Positions 59,176-64,000 of a stretch of DNA of 64,000 nt are shown piece after piece. The translations under genes and the position numbers were made by a program. The stretch's first letter is position 1; the number at the start of each line of letters is the position of its first letter. The notes under the pieces are model-generated. The model was not told the DNA's origin and ran no database searches. It worked only from the letters and a program-made list of their open reading frames with translations. This stretch comes from Clostridia bacterium. GTDB taxonomy: Bacteria > Bacillota > Clostridia > Christensenellales > Borkfalkiaceae. The stretch covers positions 1 through 64,000 of the forward strand of contig JAFTQO010000006.1 in NCBI GenBank assembly GCA_017462735.1, read 5' to 3'.

Positions 59176-59399
59176 CTGCTATACCGTAAGCATTTGAGCC
59201 GAGTCGTTGTGGCAGTAGTGCGAAAAACCGACGGGCGGGTAGAAACCGTGGGCTGGAGCGAACGTTTTGCCGACATAAAGTATGGGAATAAAGGAGCGGA
59301 TGGCGAAGCCGACGATTGGTAATCTTCGGGAGCGCCGCCAAAGGCTAAGAACGCCCATAACGAGAAAAAACCTTGCCACATGAGTGACAAGGTTTTTCC
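59176..59399. other. Non-genic block between two hairpin terminators
   Basis: About 190 bp lie between the terminator at 59141 and a second AACCTTG/CAAGGTT-type hairpin (59366-59397). On the minus strand frames encode YVGKTFAPAHGFYPPVGFSH... or another overlapping reading, both without a ribosome site; this pattern resembles a dispersed repeat of gut Clostridia rather than a gene. Confidence 0.4.
59366..59397. terminator. Hairpin between the repeat block and tRNA-Arg
   Basis: AAAAAACCTTG and CAAGGTTTTTT form an 11-bp stem, on the minus strand right after the tRNA-Arg, so it is its likely terminator. Confidence 0.85.
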
Positions 59400-59476
59400 T
59401 GGCGCACCGTAAGAGGTTCGAACTCCTAACCTTTGGTTCCGTAGACCAACGCTCTATCCAGTTGAGCTAACAGTGC
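59400..59476 (-). tRNA. tRNA-Arg (anticodon ACG), CCA encoded
   Basis: On the minus strand the acceptor GCACTGT pairs with ACGGTGC (one G-T pair), the anticodon loop reads CTACGGA with ACG, and CCA is encoded at 59400-59402. The 5' half is partly copied about 150 bp upstream. Confidence 0.95.
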
Positions 59477-59700
59477 AATATTAATTTTTTTTGCGTTGGT
59501 CTACTCCGTAGACCTTCTCGCGCAAGGCTGACCCTTTGCGCTCGGTCACGCTCCCGCCTGCCTATCGGCGTTCGCTTATCTCGCCTCCTCAAAGTATTAT
59601 CAACACTTTGATACTGTCGGCTCGTCGCTCTATCAGTTGAGCTAACAGTACATTTGATTTTAGAGGCGTTTTTTCGTCAAAACGCTTTTATAGTATAGGT
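59477..59700 (-). repeat. tRNA-Arg-derived fragments and hairpins
   Basis: The minus strand of 59627-59652 repeats the first ~25 bases of tRNA-Arg (TACTGTTAGCTCAACTGATAGAGC). Around 59495-59515 the anticodon stem is mirrored as GGTCTAC/GTAGACC. 59514-59565 resembles 54048-54098. No gene is seen in the 105 bp beyond up to 59805 except the deoR-type gene's end. Confidence 0.6.
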
Positions 59701-59805
59701 TTTTTTTTAAGGTTTGTCAACTGTTTTTCGCCTCTTTTCGCACTTTCTCTAAAAAACTTTTCTCGGTGAGAGTTTGTATTTTCCGCCGAGAAAAGTTTTT
59801 CGTTG

Positions 59806-60555
59806 TTAAAAAATCAATTTTGTTCCGCTGTCTTCGCAAAGTTTGATAAGCGTTTCGTCAGGTGGCAAGTCGGTTGCAACGTAGTCGTAGTTTTCAAGTC
59901 CCGTCATTTTATAGGTGGCAAAGGCGGAAAACTTGGTGTTGTCTGCGATCAAAAATTTGGTCGCGCATCTCGTGAATGCCGCCTTCTTAATTTCCTTTTG
60001 TTCAAGCGAACGCTCAAAGGTGGCGCCGTCGATAATCGCCGCGCAAGAGGTGAGCATTAAGTCAAAGACAAAATCGTCCAATTGCCTCGTCGTCCAACTA
60101 CCTGTCGTGGAGATGGTGTTATATTGGATATTTCCCCCCAAAAGCACGAGATTGATGTTGGGTTTACGGGCGAGACGGATGGCGGTTTGCAAGTTGTTGG
60201 TGACCACCGTCTTAAAACTCAAATCCAACCGTTCGGCAAGGGCGAGGGCGGTGGAGGAGGAGTCGATAAACACCGATTTAAAAGGCGGTAAATGTTCCAG
60301 CGCCGCTGTAGCGGCGCGTTCTTTTTCTCGTGCGTTTTTTTCCATACGGACGAAGATGGAGATTTCGTCGGCGTTGTCGGGCAGGGAGGCGCCGCCGTGA
60401 CTTCGTTCGATCAGCCCCGTGCTTTTCATCTCCGTCAAATCCCGTCTAATCGTTGCTTCGCTGACGTACAGTTTTTGCGCAAGGTCGGTCACCGTCGCGC
60501 TCTTTTTTTCTTTCAAATACTCCAAAATGTGTTTTTGTCTTTCCAAATTGACCAT
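59806..60555 (-). CDS. DeoR-family sugar-catabolism regulator, probable rhamnose regulator
   Basis: A 249-residue repressor: N-terminal DeoR helix-turn-helix (HILEYLKEKKSATVTDLAQKLYVSEATIRRDL) and a C-terminal sugar-phosphate-sensing domain with Walker-like VFIDSSSTALALAERL and VLLGGNIQ. Start at 60555 (MVNLERQK) has TGGAGAAAAAAT; a long in-frame extension runs back through the promoter. It is divergent to rhaB-rhaA and probably responds to a rhamnulose phosphate. Confidence 0.88.
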   Translation of the reverse strand: MVNLERQKHILEYLKEKKSATVTDLAQKLYVSEATIRRDLTEMKSTGLIERSHGGASLPDNADEISIFVRMEKNAREKERAATAALEHLPPFKSVFIDSSSTALALAERLDLSFKTVVTNNLQTAIRLARKPNINLVLLGGNIQYNTISTTGSWTTRQLDDFVFDLMLTSCAAIIDGATFERSLEQKEIKKAAFTRCATKFLIADNTKFSAFATYKMTGLENYDYVATDLPPDETLIKLCEDSGTKLIF

Positions 60556-60607
60556 ATTTTTTCTCCAGTTTGCGCATTTGAGCACATTTTTGCTCTTTTT
60601 TGATTGA

Positions 60608-60636
60608 ATTATATCATAAAAATGTTTTTTTGTCAA
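60608..60636 (-). promoter_or_regulatory. Promoter of the DeoR-type gene
   Basis: On the minus strand TTGACA, 17 bp, TATAAT. Confidence 0.85.
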
Positions 60637-60651
60637 TCTTTCAAACATATA

Positions 60652-60680
60652 TAGACAAAAACTTTTTTCTATGATATAAT
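60652..60680 (+). promoter_or_regulatory. Promoter of the rhamnose operon
   Basis: TAGACA (60652-60657), 17 bp, TATAAT (60675-60680), divergent from the regulator's promoter; a shared operator between them is likely. Confidence 0.75.
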
Positions 60681-60765
60681 ACGTATGATAAAATATTATA
60701 ATGTAAGAGTTTGCCCGAGAATCCTCGAAAAAAGAGGGTAAAGAGGGCGGCGAAGGACGGGAAAG

Positions 60766-62148
60766 ATGAGATATTATTTGGCGATTGACATCGGTGCTTC
60801 TTCCGGCAGACATATCGTTTCGTATTTGCAAGACGGCAAAATGATCACGGAAGAAATTTACCGTTTCCAAAACGGGCCGAAAGACCTCAAAGGCTACGAC
60901 GGCGAAACGCACCTTATGTGGGAGCCTGAAAGACTGTATCAAGAGATTCTCAACGGTTTAAAAAAGGCGTGCGAAATCGGCAAAGTGCCTTACTCGGTAG
61001 GGATTGATACTTGGGGGGTCGACTACGCGCTCCTCGACGAAAACGACAAGGCAATCGGCAGCGTCTATTGCTACCGTGACGAACGTACGCAAAAGACGAT
61101 TGACAAAGTACACGGCATTCTCCCTTACGACGACTTGTACGCTAAGACGGGTATCCAATTCGCTTCCTTCAATACGGTGTATCAATTGATGCACGACAAG
61201 GACACGGGGCGTATGGACAAGGCGACGTCGATGTTGATGCTTCCCGATTATTTCCATTTCCGTTTGACTGGTGTAAAAAAGCAAGAATACACCAACGCCA
61301 CGACGACGGGTATGGTCAACGCTTTGACCCATAAGTGGGACGAAGAGATTATCGAAAAACTCGGCTACAAAAAAGAATTGTTTGGCGAACTTGCGCAGCC
61401 TGGTACGGTAGTAGGCGAATTTACCGACGAGGTGGCGGCGTTCGTAGGGTATAAGGCAAAAGTAGTGTTGCCGGCAACGCACGACACGGCAAGCGCGGTG
61501 CTTGCGGCTCCTCTCGACGGACAAACCCCTTACATATCCAGCGGTACGTGGTCGTTGCTCGGCGTAGAGCAAAACCAAGCGGTGACCTTGAAATCCGCCA
61601 ACGAGGCAGGGTATTCCAACGAAGGCAGCATTAAATACACCTTCCGCCTGCAAAAGAACATTATGGGGCTTTGGATGATTCAACAAGTTAGACACGAACT
61701 TGACGACGCCTATTCCTTTGCGGAACTTGCAAAGATGGCAAGCGAAAACGTCGTGGACGATTTGTTCGACGTCAACGATCAAAAATTCTTGGCGCCCAAG
61801 AGCATGATCGACGTCATCAACGAAACGGTAGGCAGAAAACTCTCCGTCGGTGAAATGGCGTACGTCATCTACAATAACCTCGCAAGAGAATACGACAACA
61901 GCGTCAAAGCGTTAGAAGAGGTTACGGGCGAGAAATACGAGACGCTCAACATCATCGGCGGCGGCAGTAAAAACGGCTTGCTCAACGAGTTGACGAAGAA
62001 ATGGACGGGGCTCAAGATCGTGACTGGTCCCGCAGAAGGCACGGCAATCGGCAACCTGCTTATGCAAATGGTCGGTTGCGGTGACTTGCAAGACGTACAA
62101 GCGGGAAGACGAATCATTAAAAACTCGTTTGACATTAACGAACTGTAA
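60766..62148 (+). CDS. rhaB: Rhamnulokinase
   Basis: Phosphorylates L-rhamnulose to L-rhamnulose 1-phosphate. The 460-residue FGGY kinase starts MRYYLAIDIGASSGRH, the ATP/sugar motif of the family, and continues with GIDTWGVDY and GGGSKNGLLN. Its stop overlaps the next start (TAATG). Ribosome site GGGAAAG. Confidence 0.92.
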   Translation: MRYYLAIDIGASSGRHIVSYLQDGKMITEEIYRFQNGPKDLKGYDGETHLMWEPERLYQEILNGLKKACEIGKVPYSVGIDTWGVDYALLDENDKAIGSVYCYRDERTQKTIDKVHGILPYDDLYAKTGIQFASFNTVYQLMHDKDTGRMDKATSMLMLPDYFHFRLTGVKKQEYTNATTTGMVNALTHKWDEEIIEKLGYKKELFGELAQPGTVVGEFTDEVAAFVGYKAKVVLPATHDTASAVLAAPLDGQTPYISSGTWSLLGVEQNQAVTLKSANEAGYSNEGSIKYTFRLQKNIMGLWMIQQVRHELDDAYSFAELAKMASENVVDDLFDVNDQKFLAPKSMIDVINETVGRKLSVGEMAYVIYNNLAREYDNSVKALEEVTGEKYETLNIIGGGSKNGLLNELTKKWTGLKIVTGPAEGTAIGNLLMQMVGCGDLQDVQAGRRIIKNSFDINEL

Positions 62149-62783
62149 TGAAGATAGTTTTTTTCGGTGATTCCATCACGGACGCCAATCACATACGGGA
62201 TAAGGAGTGCGGCTTGCACGTTGCTTACGGTGGCGGATACGTCAATCACGTGGCGGCTATCTTGACGGACGAGTCCCCGCGAGATTACGAGATAGTCAAT
62301 CGTGGCGTCAGCGCCAATCGCACGACGGAACTTTTAGTCCGTATCAACGAAGACGTGTGGAAGGAAAAGCCCGACGTACTCAGCGTGCTTATCGGCGTCA
62401 ACGACGTACTGTTTGAGATTATGCGGCAAGACGGCGTCGATATCGATTGGTTTGAGACCAACTACCGTCTTATCATAGAAGGTACGCGCAAGCGCTTGCC
62501 CGATGCGAAGATCATGCTTTGCGAGCCTTTCATCTTAAAAGGTTTCGCTACGGTAGAGCGTTGGGATGAGTGGTTAGAGGTCAAGACCTACGCGAAGGTA
62601 GTGGAGAGATTGGCAAAGGAGTACGGCTTAACCTTCGTTCCCTTGCAAAAGACGTTGGACGAGGCGTCTAAGCGTTACGGCGGCGACGAGTATTGCTCGG
62701 CGGACGGCGTACACCCTACGGTAGCGGCGGCAAAAAGAATTGCCGAACACTGGGTAAAAATATTTAAGGAAAAAATAAAATAA
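62148..62783 (+). CDS. SGNH/GDSL hydrolase in the rhamnose operon
   Basis: A 211-residue cytosolic hydrolase with GDSITD near the start (catalytic Ser9), the oxyanion-type GVND and the C-terminal catalytic pair DGVHPT. It lies between rhaB and rhaA and overlaps the rhaB stop, so it should act on a rhamnose-containing substrate; deacetylation of acetylated rhamnogalacturonan fragments is a plausible role. Length matches compact SGNH esterases. Confidence 0.88.
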   Translation: MKIVFFGDSITDANHIRDKECGLHVAYGGGYVNHVAAILTDESPRDYEIVNRGVSANRTTELLVRINEDVWKEKPDVLSVLIGVNDVLFEIMRQDGVDIDWFETNYRLIIEGTRKRLPDAKIMLCEPFILKGFATVERWDEWLEVKTYAKVVERLAKEYGLTFVPLQKTLDEASKRYGGDEYCSADGVHPTVAAAKRIAEHWVKIFKEKIK

Positions 62784-62808
62784 AAAATTATAAAAAGGAG
62801 TATCCAAT

Positions 62809-64000
62809 ATGTCCAGATACGAAGAAGCAAAAAAGATTTATGCCGAATTCGGCGTTGATACCGAAGCGGCGATGGAAAGACTTTCCAAACTTTCCGTCAG
62901 CGTGCATTGCTGGCAAGGTGACGACGTTATCGGTTTCGACGGTAGCGACTCCCTTTCGGGCGGTATTCAAACGACGGGTAACTATCCTGGCAGAGCCAGA
63001 ACCCCTGAGGAATTGTTTGCCGACCTTACCACGGCTTTCAAATTGATGCCCGGTAAGAAGAGAGTCAACGTACACGCGTGCTATGCGCTCCTTGGCGAAG
63101 ACAAAGGCAAGGTTGATCGCGACGCGTACGAATACAAACATTTCGAACCTTGGGTAAAATGGGCGAAAGAAACGGGTCTTGAAGGGGTAGACTTTAACCC
63201 TACGTGGTTCTCTCACCCTATGATGAAAGACGGTTTGTCTTTGTCTTCCCCCGACGAAAACGTAAGAAAGTTCTGGGTAAATCACGGTAAAGCGTGTATG
63301 AAGATTGCGGCGGAAATCGGTAAAGCGATGGGCAGCCCCTGCTGCGTAAACCTTTGGGTACCCGACGGAACGAAAGATATCCCTGCGGATAGACTTGGTC
63401 CCCGTCTTAGATTGAAAAAGTCCTTGGACGAAGTCCTCGAAGGCTACGATAAAGAGTGGGTTATCCCTGCAGTAGAAAGCAAGGTGTTCGGTATCGGTGT
63501 AGAAAGTTACACGGTCGGCAGCAACGAATTCTATCAAAACTATGCGGCAACGCGCGGCATCTGCTGCTTGCTGGATACCGGTCACTATCATCCCACCGAA
63601 GTCGTTTCCGACAAGATTCCTTCGATGCTCGCCTTCTACGACAAAGTACAATTGCACGTATCCCGTCCCGTACGTTGGGATAGCGACCACGTAATCGTTG
63701 TCGACGACGAACTCAAAGAATTGTCCAAAGAAATTATCCGCAACGACGCAGACGACAAGGTAATCGTAGCGCTCGACTATTTCGACGCTTCCATCAACCG
63801 TCTTTGCGCTTGGGTAACGGGCGTCCGTTCTATGCAAAAAGCGCTCCTTTCCGCAATTCTTCAACCGTATGCAGAGATGAAGAAATTACAAGACGAAGGC
63901 AACTACACCAAAGTCTTCTATATGCACGAAAGAGTGAAATATCTTCCCTTCGTTGACGTTTGGAACGAATACCTCGCTCGTCAAGGCTTGAAAGAAGACT
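62809..64000 (+). CDS. rhaA: L-rhamnose isomerase, truncated by window end
   Basis: Isomerises L-rhamnose to L-rhamnulose. About 397 codons are present without a stop, starting MSRYEEAKKIYAEFGVD, with GFDGSDS, NVHACYA, DFNPTWFSH, LDTGHYHPTE and LDYFDASINR in the order of RhaA; the family is about 415-420 residues, so only the C-terminal end is missing. AAAAGGAG at eight bases supports the ATG. Confidence 0.93.
   Translation, partial: MSRYEEAKKIYAEFGVDTEAAMERLSKLSVSVHCWQGDDVIGFDGSDSLSGGIQTTGNYPGRARTPEELFADLTTAFKLMPGKKRVNVHACYALLGEDKGKVDRDAYEYKHFEPWVKWAKETGLEGVDFNPTWFSHPMMKDGLSLSSPDENVRKFWVNHGKACMKIAAEIGKAMGSPCCVNLWVPDGTKDIPADRLGPRLRLKKSLDEVLEGYDKEWVIPAVESKVFGIGVESYTVGSNEFYQNYAATRGICCLLDTGHYHPTEVVSDKIPSMLAFYDKVQLHVSRPVRWDSDHVIVVDDELKELSKEIIRNDADDKVIVALDYFDASINRLCAWVTGVRSMQKALLSAILQPYAEMKKLQDEGNYTKVFYMHERVKYLPFVDVWNEYLARQGLKED

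Noticed and set aside
59157..59390. Two overlapping minus-strand open frames as genes
   Set aside because: Neither has a ribosome site and the block sits between terminators; treated as a possible repeat.
1..64000. CRISPR arrays, insertion sequences and transposase genes
   Set aside because: No regularly spaced repeats and no transposase or recombinase motif was seen on either strand.

Overview
The window looks like a chromosomal piece of a low-to-mid GC Gram-positive anaerobe of the Clostridia, perhaps an uncultured gut lineage near Christensenellales. Supporting signs are Rex paired with a group-B-like [FeFe] hydrogenase, tilS-hpt, AddAB rather than RecBCD, UppP, DegV/FakB proteins, NiaR, strong GGAGG ribosome sites, and near-consensus sigma-A promoters (TTGACA-N17-TATAAT) before most transcription units. 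The lineage is an inference; gene content and promoter style are read directly.

Layout. 0-4.3 kb: 5S rRNA, tRNA-Asn, a family 4 glycosyltransferase and a large exported membrane-anchored protein. 4.4-13.6 kb: a compact phage-type head and packaging module (regulator-like gene, large terminase, possible small terminase, portal, scaffold, major capsid, connector, gp10-like protein, small helical protein), with no integrase, replication, lysis or tail genes. 13.6-19.5 kb: dut, trmB, a three-gene ABC importer, then rex overlapping an [FeFe] hydrogenase gene. 19.6-23.2 kb: a 41-residue peptide gene and a 1104-residue secreted metallo-beta-lactamase-fold protein. 23.2-34.2 kb: tilS-hpt, a lipoprotein, addB-addA and two small hypothetical genes.

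34.3-37.7 kb is an AT-richer accessory stretch at a tRNA-Gln: a second copy of the tRNA 3' end, the tail of a lost type I restriction subunit (HsdR), an autoregulated-looking Fic gene, a frame-broken acyltransferase and a small membrane protein. 37.8-45.3 kb is mostly housekeeping: lipid kinase, XRE regulator, PlsC, two DegV proteins, an MFS transporter, UppP and a cold shock protein. 45.4-50.7 kb carries an apparently new gene fusion, an Lgt-like membrane domain joined in frame to a complete galactokinase, followed by a MATE exporter and a GH20-type hexosaminidase.

50.7-59.7 kb is a second accessory region. NiaR and a nicotinamidase are divergent around an operator-like palindrome. The last 137 bp of the nicotinamidase gene recur 2.3 kb downstream, bracketing a small cassette (XRE repressor, TPR-like protein, YidD-like membrane protein, zinc-ribbon membrane protein). 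Beyond lie a MATE gene with an attenuator-like leader and a metal-resistance unit (ArsR-AraC fusion regulator, stand-alone HMA protein, P1B ATPase), ending at a tRNA-Arg surrounded by broken tRNA pieces. The window closes with a rhamnose operon: DeoR-type regulator, rhaB, an SGNH hydrolase and rhaA, the last cut by the window end.

Most notable: the head-only capsid module, the Lgt-galactokinase fusion, the cassette between duplicated nicotinamidase ends, and the recurring tRNA-fragment clutter beside tRNA genes.
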